Positions 1 to 7,161 are shown, numbered from the stretch's first letter. The stretch: 15,026 bases of DNA from JAZLIC01 sp045617225 (GCA_045617225.1 JAZLIC010000035.1:1-15026), one strand, 5' to 3'. Notes: generated from the sequence alone by a model not told the origin. Numbers and translations: made by a program.

Positions 1-2
1 GA

Positions 3-422
3 ATATGGGTTAGAATGAGAACTAAGCCAAACGGTTTGGGAATGATTAAGACGTTGCCGTATCCGGGGTTTCCTACCGACGTTCAGGCACAGTTGATGGC
101 AACTATGTGCCTTGCAAAGGATACAACTGTTTTTTCGGAAACAATGTTCGAGAGCCGATATAAGCACGCAGGCGAGCTTATTAAAATGGGTGCAGATATA
201 ACCCTTGACGGACGCACTGCCGTTGTAAGGGGAAAGGAAAAGCTCTGCGGTGCAGAGGTTGCGGCTTGCGATTTGCGTGGCGGTGCGGCACTTACCGTAG
301 GCGCTTTGGCGGCAGAGGGAAAAACGATTATCTATGGTGCGGATTATATTATGCGCGGCTATGAGAGCTTTGATAAGAATATAAAAGCATTAGGCGGAAA
401 TATTTATATGGACAGGTGTTGA
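3..422 (+). CDS. murA: UDP-N-acetylglucosamine 1-carboxyvinyltransferase (MurA), C-terminal part, 5' end outside the window
   Basis: MurA transfers enolpyruvate from PEP to UDP-GlcNAc, the first committed cytoplasmic step of peptidoglycan synthesis. The frame is open from the left edge, so about 139 C-terminal residues of a roughly 420-residue enzyme are visible; the ATG at 15 is internal. Family hallmarks are seen: PYPGFPTDVQAQLMA (about 60-104), FESRYKHAGELIKMGADI (about 148-200), and CDLRGGAALTVGALAAEG (about 267-320), which carries the conserved active-site Arg of the DLR motif. The ending GYESFDKNIKALGG matches the family C-terminus. It stops 4 nt before the next gene and is probably cotranscribed with it. 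Clostridia often have two MurA paralogues, and I cannot tell which one this is. Confidence 0.93.
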   Translation: MWVRMRTKPNGLGMIKTLPYPGFPTDVQAQLMATMCLAKDTTVFSETMFESRYKHAGELIKMGADITLDGRTAVVRGKEKLCGAEVAACDLRGGAALTVGALAAEGKTIIYGADYIMRGYESFDKNIKALGGNIYMDRC

Positions 423-426
423 GATT

Positions 427-1587
427 ATGGAAGACAGAGAAATTGAATTAAGAAAATCACGCATGGATGCAATGCAAAGAAGGAGAAAAAGAAGCCTGTG
501 GATTTTTCTCTTTCTCATTGCGTGCATAGGCATTGTAATAGTTTTGTTTACCGCGCCGATATTTAAAGTAAGCGAGATATACTTTGTGGGTAATGTTCAA
601 CTAAGCAACGAGGAACTTTTAAGTGATGCGGGCATAAAGACAGGGAAAAACATTTTCTCCGTTAACCTTTCCAAAGCGGAAAAACGACTTTTGGACAACC
701 CTTATATATGCGAGGTAAAGGCGAGCCGTGAATTCCCGAATAAGATACAGATACAAATTCAGGAAAAGCTTGTTGCGGCTTATATTTCCTGCGAGGACAA
801 GCTGGTAATGTGTGACCTTTCGGGCAAGATAATTGATATAGTGGACGAGCCTTCTGCGGTAGAGAGTATAACAAAGGATTTGCCGACCTCATTAGATGAG
901 GAGGAGGACGCACTAAACGCTACTCCAAAGCCTGACGAGGACGAGGACGAAGATTATGACGAGGACGAGGAAGAAGCAACAGAAGCCGAAGACGAGGAAG
1001 AAGTGACGGAAACCGAAGGTGAAGAAGAAGCAACGGAAGCCGAAGGAGAGGAAGAAGCGCCAGAAGCCGAAGAAACACCTCTGCCGGAGGAAGGCGAAGT
1101 TGCTCCCGAAGCACCAAATGAAAAAAGAATATACACCTTGCCTGTAATATACGGCGTAACGGTAGAAAAACCGTCAGTGGGACATAAGTTGAAAATTAAA
1201 AATGAAGATATGTCCTATGCGTTAATCAGAGTTCTTAATGACCTTTCAAATTCCAATTTACTTTCCATGGTTACAAAAATTGATATATCCGATTTGGATG
1301 ATATAAAGCTTTGGATTGAAAACAGGCTGGAACTTTATATGGGCGGTATTGATGAGTTTGAATATAAGAGCAAGTTCTCCTCAACAGTAATCAAAAAAGA
1401 TATTTCGGAGTACGAAAAGGCGGTAATGGATTTCAGAGGCGATAAGCTCCATGTTCGTGCACCGGGAAGCTTGACACTTAAACCAACGCCCGAGCCGGAG
1501 GAGGAAAATGAAGAAGATATAGATAATGAGAGCGGTATCGAGCCGGAAGATGAGCCGGACGAGGACTTCGGAAGTATGACTTTGTAA
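427..1587 (+). CDS. ftsQ: Cell division protein DivIB/FtsQ with a large acidic insertion
   Basis: DivIB/FtsQ is a bitopic divisome protein that links early and late septal proteins. The 386-aa product has a short basic cytoplasmic tail (1-23), one membrane segment (24-43), a POTRA-like domain (about 46-114, starting FKVSEIYFVGN) and an extracytoplasmic beta domain. The beta domain is interrupted between about residues 156 and 232 by a stretch of almost only Glu, Asp, Ala, Thr and Pro. It resumes at LPVIYGVTVEKPSVGHKL (about 238-255), a typical DivIB landmark. The C-terminal 35 residues are again acidic. Typical family length is about 250-290 aa, and the excess is the insertion plus this tail. 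No strong ribosome-binding site precedes ATG 427, which suggests translational coupling to murA 4 nt upstream. No ftsA follows. Confidence 0.88.
   Translation: MEDREIELRKSRMDAMQRRRKRSLWIFLFLIACIGIVIVLFTAPIFKVSEIYFVGNVQLSNEELLSDAGIKTGKNIFSVNLSKAEKRLLDNPYICEVKASREFPNKIQIQIQEKLVAAYISCEDKLVMCDLSGKIIDIVDEPSAVESITKDLPTSLDEEEDALNATPKPDEDEDEDYDEDEEEATEAEDEEEVTETEGEEEATEAEGEEEAPEAEETPLPEEGEVAPEAPNEKRIYTLPVIYGVTVEKPSVGHKLKIKNEDMSYALIRVLNDLSNSNLLSMVTKIDISDLDDIKLWIENRLELYMGGIDEFEYKSKFSSTVIKKDISEYEKAVMDFRGDKLHVRAPGSLTLKPTPEPEEENEEDIDNESGIEPEDEPDEDFGSMTL
970..1077 (+). repeat. Four imperfect tandem 27-bp repeats inside ftsQ
   Basis: Codons 970-1077 encode four consecutive nine-residue units: EEATEAEDE, EEVTETEGE, EEATEAEGE and EEAPEAEET. 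They form the core of the acidic insertion. The period is in frame, so unit gain or loss would change protein length without breaking the frame. Confidence 0.85.
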
Positions 1588-1626
1588 CATAGTTGTAATA
1601 TTTTTTCAAAAAAATGAAAATTTGTC

Positions 1627-1654
1627 TTTACAAAATTCGATTTAGTGGTATAAT
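1627..1654 (+). promoter_or_regulatory. Sigma-A-type promoter for ftsZ
   Basis: A TTTACA -35 box (1627-1632) and a perfect TATAAT -10 box (1649-1654) are separated by 16 bp. They lie about 70 bp upstream of the GTG start at 1724, which indicates that ftsZ can be transcribed separately from murA-ftsQ. Confidence 0.75.
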
Positions 1655-1723
1655 TATATCATAAGAGATAAAATGCGTGTTTTGCAATCAGCGTATTTTA
1701 TGAGCAAGTTAGGAGGAAATAGC

Positions 1724-2890
1724 GTGTTCCAATTTGATACAGAAGCTACAAATCCCGCACAGATAAAGGTTGTCGGTGTAGGTGGCGGCGGTAATAACGC
1801 TGTCAACAGGATGATTGAAGATGAAGTTAAGTGTGTGGAGTTTATTGCAGTAAATACTGATAAGCAGGATTTAACATTATCAAATGCATCACAGAAAATC
1901 CAAATAGGAGAGAAGATTACCCGCGGTTTGGGTGCAGGCGCAGACCCTGAAAAGGGAAAGAAGGCTGCCGAAGAAAGCCGTGACGAGATTGCGCAGGCAA
2001 TTAAGGGCGCAGATATGGTATTTGTTACTGCCGGAATGGGCGGCGGTACAGGTAGTGGTGCTGCTCCTGTGGTTGCAGAGATTGCAAAGGAAATGGACGT
2101 TTTGACAGTTGGTATTGTTACCAAGCCGTTTTCTTTTGAAGGTAAAAAGCGTAAGCTTAACTCCGACGAAGGCATCAAGAATTTGATGAATGCAGTTGAT
2201 ACCTTGGTTGTTATCCCAAATGATAAATTACTTGAAATTGCGGAAAACCGTACTCCTCTTACAGAGTCTTTCCGTATGGCAGATGAAATTTTGCGTCAGG
2301 GCGTACAGGGTATTTCCGACTTGATTTCACGCCCCGGATTGATTAGTCTTGACTTTGCTGATGTTAAAACCGTTATGAAGGACACAGGCTTTGCACACAT
2401 GGGCATTGGCCGTGCAAGCGGTGAAACCCGTGCAGAGGAGGCTACCAAGAAGGCTATACATAGTCCGTTGCTTGAAACCTCTATCGAAGGTGCAAAGGGC
2501 GTTATCTTGAATGTTACAGGCGGTCCTGACCTTGGTATTCTTGAAATTAAGACTGCGGCTGAGTTGGTTGAAGCAGCTGCTGACCCGGATGCAAACATTA
2601 TCTTCGGTTCAATTATTGATGAGTCTTTGGGTGATGAAATTGTGGTTACCGTTATTGCAACAGGCTTTAAGGGTAAAGTCCCGGGTGAAGATGACAAGAA
2701 GAATATTACAGACACACCGTTCAGTGATTTCTTAAAGACAATGGGCGGCGGTGAAGCTGCTGCTCCTGCTCCGCAGAGTGCTCCTGCACCGGCAGTTGAT
2801 ACTTCCGCATCGTCATCAAACATATTCAGTAAAATAGGCGATGATGACGGTATTGATGTACCTGTATTTTTAAGAAAAAGAGAACAGTAA
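1724..2890 (+). CDS. ftsZ: Cell division GTPase FtsZ
   Basis: FtsZ is the tubulin-like GTPase that polymerises into the Z-ring at mid-cell. The start is GTG 1724, preceded by AGGAGG at 1711-1716 with a 7-nt spacer. An upstream in-frame ATG at 1673 has no ribosome-binding site and would add non-homologous residues. The product is 388 aa, normal for the family. Visible features: GVGGGGNNAVNRM (18-30), the tubulin signature GMGGGTGSG (104-112), the T7 loop GLISLDFADV (205-214), a low-complexity Ala/Pro/Ser linker (about 343-368), and the conserved C-terminal peptide DVPVFLRKR (378-386) that binds partners such as FtsA or SepF. The T7 loop has Ser where FtsZ normally has Asn (NxDFAD), though both Asp residues remain. 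The gene has its own promoter and terminator. Confidence 0.97.
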   Translation: MFQFDTEATNPAQIKVVGVGGGGNNAVNRMIEDEVKCVEFIAVNTDKQDLTLSNASQKIQIGEKITRGLGAGADPEKGKKAAEESRDEIAQAIKGADMVFVTAGMGGGTGSGAAPVVAEIAKEMDVLTVGIVTKPFSFEGKKRKLNSDEGIKNLMNAVDTLVVIPNDKLLEIAENRTPLTESFRMADEILRQGVQGISDLISRPGLISLDFADVKTVMKDTGFAHMGIGRASGETRAEEATKKAIHSPLLETSIEGAKGVILNVTGGPDLGILEIKTAAELVEAAADPDANIIFGSIIDESLGDEIVVTVIATGFKGKVPGEDDKKNITDTPFSDFLKTMGGGEAAAPAPQSAPAPAVDTSASSSNIFSKIGDDDGIDVPVFLRKREQ

Positions 2891-2904
2891 TGAGATTTTA
2901 AAAA

Positions 2905-2937
2905 ACTGACGGCAAGCAAATGCCGTCAGTTTTTTTT
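2905..2937 (+). terminator. Rho-independent terminator after ftsZ
   Basis: A perfect 10-bp stem ACTGACGGCA (2905-2914) / TGCCGTCAGT (2921-2930) with a 6-nt loop is followed by a run of T. It starts 14 nt after the ftsZ stop codon. Confidence 0.92.
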
Positions 2938-2945
2938 GTATTAAA

Positions 2946-3105
2946 TTCCTATATCGTAGGGCAGGGGCTTGCTCCTGCCGTTCCTCAAAGACGGGCATAA
3001 ACCTTGCCTGCCAAAATCCGAAAAACAAATTTTTACATTGCCGACCGGGAGCGGCAGGTCTAAGCAAGGCCCCGGCGGAGTATTCATAAAAATTTGTTTT
3101 TCGAA
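2946..3105. repeat. Composite intergenic repeat, copy 1
   Basis: This non-coding stretch between ftsZ and sigG closely resembles 8679-8843. Module one (2956-3016) contains GTAGGGCAGGGGCTTGC and CTCAAAGACGG, as in copy 2. Module two (3017-3105) is an 89-bp element bounded by near-perfect 19-bp inverted repeats: TCCGAAAAACAAATTTTTA at 3017-3035 and its complement at 3087-3105, 18 of 19 matching. Within it, 3036-3060 is the exact reverse complement of 8800-8824. No transposase is encoded, and it resembles a MITE or REP-like dispersed element. Confidence 0.8.
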
Positions 3106-3122
3106 CATTTATTTTCGCACCC

Positions 3123-3893
3123 TTATAAAAACCGCCTCATATGACTTAGAGCATTCTTTTCAAGGCGTGACACCTGCGCCTGTGATATGCCGATTTCGTC
3201 CGCAACTTCCATCTGCGTTTTCCCTTCAAAAAAGCGAAGCCGTAAAATATGTTGTTCACGCTCGGCTAAGCGACTCATTGCCTCTTTTAAAGATATTTTT
3301 TCAAGCCAGGATTCGTCAATATTCTTTTCGTCTTTTACCTGGTCCATCACAAAGACGGTATCTGCTCCGTCATTATAGACCGGCTCTTGAAGGGATACAG
3401 GGTCAAGAATTGCGTTAAGAGCGGTGGAAACTTCCTCCGGGGAAAGGTTTAGTCTTTTTGCAATTTCCTCAATGGTCGGCTCCTTGTTCTCGGCGGTGTG
3501 CAGACGCTCCTTTATTGCAAGTGCCTTATAGGCAGTATCACGCATAGAACGACTGACACGGATAGAATTGTTATCCCTCAGGTATCTGCGTATTTCGCCG
3601 ATAATCATAGGTACGGCGTAGGTGGAAAACTTTACATTATGCCCGGGGTCAAAGTTGTCAAGAGCCTTTATAAGTCCTATGCAACCTATTTGAAATAAGT
3701 CATCTGCGTTTTCGCCCCTGTTATTAAAGCGTTGAATAATGCTTAGGACAAGGCGTAAATTTCCGTAAATAAAGGTACTGCGTGCCTCGGTATCGCCCTT
3801 TTGTATTCTTTCAAACAGTTCTTTCTTTTCTTGCTCGTTTAAGACGGGCAGACTTGAAGTATTTACGCCGCAAATTTCGACTTTATTTATCAT
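3123..3893 (-). CDS. sigG: RNA polymerase sporulation sigma factor SigG
   Basis: SigG directs late forespore gene expression after engulfment. The 256-aa product has the diagnostic N-terminus NKVEICGVNTSSLPVL. Region 2 (about 38-110) contains FNNRGENADDLFQIGCIGL and VKFSTYAVPMIIGEIRRYL, region 3 is at about 115-175, and region 4 (about 195-250) has the helix-turn-helix TQMEVADEIGISQAQVSRLE. It is collinear with SigG throughout, and its length matches the roughly 260-aa Bacillus protein. ATG 3893 is chosen because AGGAG at 3902-3906 lies 8 nt upstream; an in-frame TTG at 3899 is only 2 nt from that site. In Bacillus and many Clostridia sigG follows ftsZ, spoIIGA and sigE on the same strand. 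Here it is inverted and the other two are absent. I found no convincing SigF-type promoter upstream. Confidence 0.95.
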   Translation of the reverse strand: MINKVEICGVNTSSLPVLNEQEKKELFERIQKGDTEARSTFIYGNLRLVLSIIQRFNNRGENADDLFQIGCIGLIKALDNFDPGHNVKFSTYAVPMIIGEIRRYLRDNNSIRVSRSMRDTAYKALAIKERLHTAENKEPTIEEIAKRLNLSPEEVSTALNAILDPVSLQEPVYNDGADTVFVMDQVKDEKNIDESWLEKISLKEAMSRLAEREQHILRLRFFEGKTQMEVADEIGISQAQVSRLEKNALSHMRRFL

Positions 3894-3959
3894 GAACAAT
3901 GCTCCTTAAAAGATGATAAATAGAGTATTTGCACCATAAAGTTTTTTATACAACATTGC

Positions 3960-3988
3960 TTGAAATAAATTAAATTCTATGTTAATAT
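3960..3988 (+). promoter_or_regulatory. Possible sigma-A promoter for the DUF1893-aldo/keto reductase operon
   Basis: TTGAAA (3960-3965) and TAATAT (3983-3988) are 17 bp apart, in an AT-rich divergent intergenic region about 40 bp before the gene start. The -10 box matches consensus at only four of six positions. Confidence 0.4.
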
Positions 3989-4025
3989 TTTATTAGGTAA
4001 TTGAGTTTTAAATGGGGTGGGGGAA

Positions 4026-4454
4026 TTGAATAAAAAGATGTCTGCGGCAGAAATCCTGCATAGCGAGGGTGTGTCTTGCGTTGTAGTGAATGAGCCTTTG
4101 GTTTTAATGTCAAAAGAGAGAGGGATAAAGCCGATACTTAAATTCCTCTGCGATAATCCGGACTGTATGATGGGTGCGGTTGTTGCGGACAAGGTTGTGG
4201 GTAAGGCGGCGGCACTCCTTTTTATATATGGCGGTGTAAGGGCAATATATGCCGATGTTTTGAGTATACCTGCGGAAGAAGTGCTGAAAAAGTATAATAT
4301 TCAATACGAAGCAGAACTAATCACCAAGAGAATAAAAAATCGAACAGGTGACGGACTCTGCCCTATGGAAAGCAGGGCAATGACTATAAATACGCCGGAG
4401 GAGGCGTACAAAGAGTTTAAGGGGGAATTTGAAAATGCAATACAAAAAGCTTAG
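4026..4454 (+). CDS. DUF1893 family protein
   Basis: The sequence resembles DUF1893 proteins, a small uncharacterised family whose known structures have a cytidine-deaminase-like fold; no reaction is established. Supporting segments (numbering from TTG 4026, 142 aa) are EGVSCVVVNEPLVLMSKERG with the following GIKPILKFL, then VADKVVGKAAALLFIYGGV in the middle and the conserved GLCPMESRAM near the end. No signal peptide or membrane segment is seen. The start is uncertain: a G-rich tract (4014-4023) precedes three in-frame candidates, GTG 4017, TTG 4026 and ATG 4038, and none has ideal spacing. TTG 4026 is a compromise. The last 20 nt overlap the next gene, indicating one operon and translational coupling. 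The association with a ferredoxin-type aldo/keto reductase suggests, but does not show, a redox-linked role. Confidence 0.82.
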   Translation: MNKKMSAAEILHSEGVSCVVVNEPLVLMSKERGIKPILKFLCDNPDCMMGAVVADKVVGKAAALLFIYGGVRAIYADVLSIPAEEVLKKYNIQYEAELITKRIKNRTGDGLCPMESRAMTINTPEEAYKEFKGEFENAIQKA

Positions 4455-5562
4455 AAATACAGGCGAGAATGTTTCGGTTTTGGGTTATGGAATAATGCGA
4501 ATGCCAACGTGCGAGCAAAACGGCAAAAGCGTTATTGATGAGGCTGAGGCAATCAGGCTTATACGCTACGGAATTGATAATGGCATAAACTATATTGACA
4601 CGGCATTCTTTTATCATGACGGTGAAAGCGAGGTTGTGGTAGGTAAAGCACTTGCAGACGGTTACCGTGATAAGGTTAAGGTAGCTACCAAATCACCTTG
4701 CGGCGGCTTTAAAACCCCGGAGGAGTTTGACAATGTCTTAAATGAGCAGCTTAGGAGGATAAACACCGACCATATTGACTTCTATCTTCTCCACGCAATA
4801 GACAGGAAAACCTGGCGTAATATAGTGTTACCGTTTGGACTTTTGGATAAATTGAAGGCGGCAAAGGAAAGCGGCAAGATAAGGCATATAGGCTTCTCAT
4901 TCCATGATGATTTGGACGCTTTTAGGGAAATTATTGACGGCTCTGACCTTTGGGAATTCTGTCAGATACAGTTTAACTATGCTGATATAAACCATCAGGC
5001 AGGAATTGAGGGACTTAAATATGCTTACTCAAAGGGGCTTGATGTAATCATTATGGAACCTCTGCGTGGCGGCAAGCTTGCAAATGTAACGCCAAATGTT
5101 AAAGCCGCTTTGTCCGATTTAAAATCTCCTGTGGAATGGGGACTTGACTTTCTTTGGGATAAGGAGGAGGTCGGACTCCTTCTCAGCGGTATGAGTAATA
5201 TTGAGCAGCTCAAAGACAACCTTGAATACGCAGATAAAGCGCAGGTAGGAATGTTAAATGATGAGCAGAGGGAAATGCTTAAAAAGGCAGGCGATGTATT
5301 CAATAACAGTGCTCTGGTACTTTGCACCCGTTGTAATTATTGCTCAATATGCCCTCAGGGAATAAGCATACCTGATTTTATGAATATATATAACCTTACC
5401 GCAACGGCGTGGGATATTCATGTAAAAGAGATGTATGACAAGCAGGAGGTCAAGTCCGCCTCTTGCATAGCCTGCAAAAAGTGCGAGAGTATGTGTCCGC
5501 AAAAGCTACCGATAAGCGAGATTATGCCGAAAGTTACCGAATTTGTTAAGAATGTAAAGTAG
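4435..5562 (+). CDS. Aldo/keto reductase with C-terminal 4Fe-4S ferredoxin domain
   Basis: A cytoplasmic oxidoreductase of the ferredoxin-fused aldo/keto reductase group; the substrate is unknown. The 375-aa product has an AKR barrel (about 1-280) with the catalytic tetrad recognisable as Asp55, Tyr60, Lys86 and His120 (INYIDTAFFY, VATKSPCGG, HIDFYLLHAID). NAD(P)H use is expected from the family. Residues 290-375 carry two cysteine clusters, C297/C300/C303/C306 (CTRCNYCSICP) and C344/C347/C350/C354 (CIACKKCESMCP), suitable for [4Fe-4S] centres, so electron exchange with ferredoxin is plausible. ATG 4435 is preceded by GGGGGA at 4421-4426 with an 8-nt spacer. The gene overlaps the DUF1893 gene by 20 nt and ends in the stem of a terminator. 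Confidence 0.92.
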   Translation: MQYKKLRNTGENVSVLGYGIMRMPTCEQNGKSVIDEAEAIRLIRYGIDNGINYIDTAFFYHDGESEVVVGKALADGYRDKVKVATKSPCGGFKTPEEFDNVLNEQLRRINTDHIDFYLLHAIDRKTWRNIVLPFGLLDKLKAAKESGKIRHIGFSFHDDLDAFREIIDGSDLWEFCQIQFNYADINHQAGIEGLKYAYSKGLDVIIMEPLRGGKLANVTPNVKAALSDLKSPVEWGLDFLWDKEEVGLLLSGMSNIEQLKDNLEYADKAQVGMLNDEQREMLKKAGDVFNNSALVLCTRCNYCSICPQGISIPDFMNIYNLTATAWDIHVKEMYDKQEVKSASCIACKKCESMCPQKLPISEIMPKVTEFVKNVK

Positions 5563-5589
5563 GGCGACCAATTTGGTCGCCCGTTTTTT
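5562..5589 (+). terminator. Rho-independent terminator after the aldo/keto reductase gene
   Basis: GGGCGACCA (5562-5570) pairs with TGGTCGCCC (5574-5582), followed by CG and TTTTTT. The stem begins at the last base of the TAG stop codon. Confidence 0.88.
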
Positions 5590-5608
5590 ATGCCGGTTTT
5601 TGCGTTTT

Positions 5609-5632
5609 GCAAACGGGCGCCCACACGGCGTA
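5609..5632. repeat. Short fragment related to the composite intergenic repeat
   Basis: GCAAACGGGCGCCCACACGG resembles 8841-8860 (GGAAACGGGCGACCACACAG), the module flanking repeat copy 2. It looks like a degenerate remnant between the terminator and the mgtE promoter. Confidence 0.45.
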
Positions 5633-5655
5633 ATGACATAATATAAAATTTATAC

Positions 5656-5684
5656 TTGAAAGATTGAAGAAAATGTACTATAAT
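5656..5684 (+). promoter_or_regulatory. Sigma-A promoter for mgtE
   Basis: TTGAAA (5656-5661), a 17-bp spacer and TATAAT (5679-5684) match consensus closely. About 35 bp separate the -10 box from ATG 5720, which leaves no room for an M-box magnesium riboswitch. Confidence 0.82.
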
Positions 5685-5719
5685 ATAAAAATGACATTAT
5701 AAGAAGGGAGGTTCCTTAT

Positions 5720-7081
5720 ATGGAGAGAGAGGAAATTCTTGAGAACTTACTTGAATTAGTAAAAGATAAGAAGTACAGAGAGATACGCGAGCTTTTATCC
5801 GTGATGGAGCCTGCCGATATAGCAATCCTTTTAGGCTCGATAGAGCATGAGGATTTGCCTCTTTTGTTCAGAATTTTGCCGAAAGAGCTTGCGGCGGAAA
5901 CATTTGTGGAAATGGACGGCGACGAGCAAGAACTTTTAATTGACGCATTCAGTGACCAAGAGCTAAAAGAAGTCCTGGACGACATTTTTGTCGATGATAC
6001 CGTTGACTTGATTGAGGAAATGCCTGCAAATGTTGTAAAGCGTATTTTAAAGCATACCGATGCGGAAACTCGAAAGAGTATCAACCAGATTTTGCATTAT
6101 CCCTCGGATAGTGCAGGAAGTATTATGACAGTGGAGTATGTAAGCCTCAGAAAGGATATGACGGTTGAACAAGCCTTCACAAGAATACGCCGTACCGGTG
6201 TTGACAAAGAAACGATTTATACCTGTTATGTTACCGATGCAAACCGTGAGCTTTTGGGTTTGGTGACGGTAAAAGACCTTTTGCTTTCCGATTATTCTCA
6301 AAAAATTGAAAGCATAATGGAAACAAATGTGATTTCCGTTTATACATTGGACGACCAGGAGCATGTTGCCCACGCCTTTGATAAGTACGGCTTTATGGCA
6401 ATCCCTGTTGTTGATGCAGAAAATCGCCTTGTTGGTATTGTAACCTTCGATGACGCTATTGATGTCATTCAGGAGGAGAACACAGAGGACTTTGAAAAAA
6501 TGGCGGCGGTAACACCGATAGAGGACACCTATCTTAAAACGCCTGCTTGGAAGCATGCCAAAAATCGTATAGCCTGGCTGTTGTTCCTTATGATTTCCGC
6601 AGCTGTTACGGGAAGTATTATTACAGGGTATGAGGAAGCTTTTGTTGATATGCCGCTCCTTGTTGCCTTTATACCTATGTTGATGGATACAGGTGGTAAT
6701 TGCAGTTCCCAGAGTGCTACAATGATTATTCGCGGTATGGCGATTGACGAAATTAAGATGAAGGATTACTTAAAGGTACTTGCAAAAGAGGCGACAGTTG
6801 CACTTATTGTTGGTGTAATTTTAGCATTAGCAAATACTTTGCGTGTATTTATTATGTACCCAAATGACAACCCTGTTATTCTCGCACTTATATCCGGACT
6901 CAGTATTATAGGAATTGTAATGCTTGCAAAGTGCCTCGCTTGTACGCTCCCCATGCTTGCGAAGAAGTGCAGATTAGACCCGGCTTTGATGGCGGCACCG
7001 CTTTTGTCTACGATTTTAGATGCGTGCAGTGTATTGATATTCTTTAATATTGCAATTTGGATTTTAGGGAAATTGATGTAA
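5720..7081 (+). CDS. mgtE: Magnesium transporter MgtE
   Basis: MgtE is a homodimeric Mg2+ channel/transporter of the cytoplasmic membrane, gated by Mg2+ binding to its cytosolic domains. The 453-aa product is full length. It has an acidic MgtE_N superhelical domain (about 20-125), two CBS domains (about 134-197 and 199-255), and a C-terminal membrane domain with about five helices (about 283-452). The pore signature FIPMLMDTGGNCSSQSA (327-343) and the conserved helix DPALMAAPLLSTILD (420-434), whose terminal Asp corresponds to a Mg2+-site residue of the Thermus protein, are present. ATG 5720 has AAGGGAGG 8 nt upstream. The gene is monocistronic by promoter position. With no riboswitch visible, control is probably by protein gating. 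Confidence 0.96.
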   Translation: MEREEILENLLELVKDKKYREIRELLSVMEPADIAILLGSIEHEDLPLLFRILPKELAAETFVEMDGDEQELLIDAFSDQELKEVLDDIFVDDTVDLIEEMPANVVKRILKHTDAETRKSINQILHYPSDSAGSIMTVEYVSLRKDMTVEQAFTRIRRTGVDKETIYTCYVTDANRELLGLVTVKDLLLSDYSQKIESIMETNVISVYTLDDQEHVAHAFDKYGFMAIPVVDAENRLVGIVTFDDAIDVIQEENTEDFEKMAAVTPIEDTYLKTPAWKHAKNRIAWLLFLMISAAVTGSIITGYEEAFVDMPLLVAFIPMLMDTGGNCSSQSATMIIRGMAIDEIKMKDYLKVLAKEATVALIVGVILALANTLRVFIMYPNDNPVILALISGLSIIGIVMLAKCLACTLPMLAKKCRLDPALMAAPLLSTILDACSVLIFFNIAIWILGKLM

Positions 7082-7099
7082 AATTTTTAAAAAATTCTC

Positions 7100-7128
7100 T
7101 TTACAAACTTGTAACATTATGATATAAT
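7100..7128 (+). promoter_or_regulatory. Sigma-A promoter for veg
   Basis: TTTACA (7100-7105), a 17-bp spacer and TATAAT (7123-7128) lie about 33 bp before the start codon. Veg is known for very strong vegetative transcription in Bacillus, consistent with this near-consensus site. Confidence 0.8.
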
Positions 7129-7161
7129 CTATATGTTAGAAGATAGAAAGAGGTGTCTGAT

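Noticed and set aside
920..1136. Two open reading frames on the - strand opposite the acidic part of ftsQ.
   Set aside because: They are antisense shadows of Glu/Asp-rich codons, giving low-complexity Leu/Arg or Ser/Ala proteins with no ribosome-binding site.
1673..1723. Longer ftsZ start at ATG 1673.
   Set aside because: No ribosome-binding site precedes it, the added residues are not FtsZ-like, and GTG 1724 has a perfect AGGAGG.
2969..3418. A 149-codon + strand frame across the repeat and into sigG antisense.
   Set aside because: It lacks a ribosome-binding site, consists of repeat sequence plus the reverse of sigG, and shows no protein-family features.
3915..3960. Possible SigF promoter upstream of sigG (GTATA and GGTGCAAATA on the - strand).
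   Set aside because: The spacer is only about 11 bp and the -10 has a mismatch at a conserved A, so it does not fit SigF spacing or consensus well enough.
5590..5719. M-box magnesium riboswitch before mgtE.
   Set aside because: The promoter -10 lies only about 35 bp from the start codon, leaving no space for a riboswitch.
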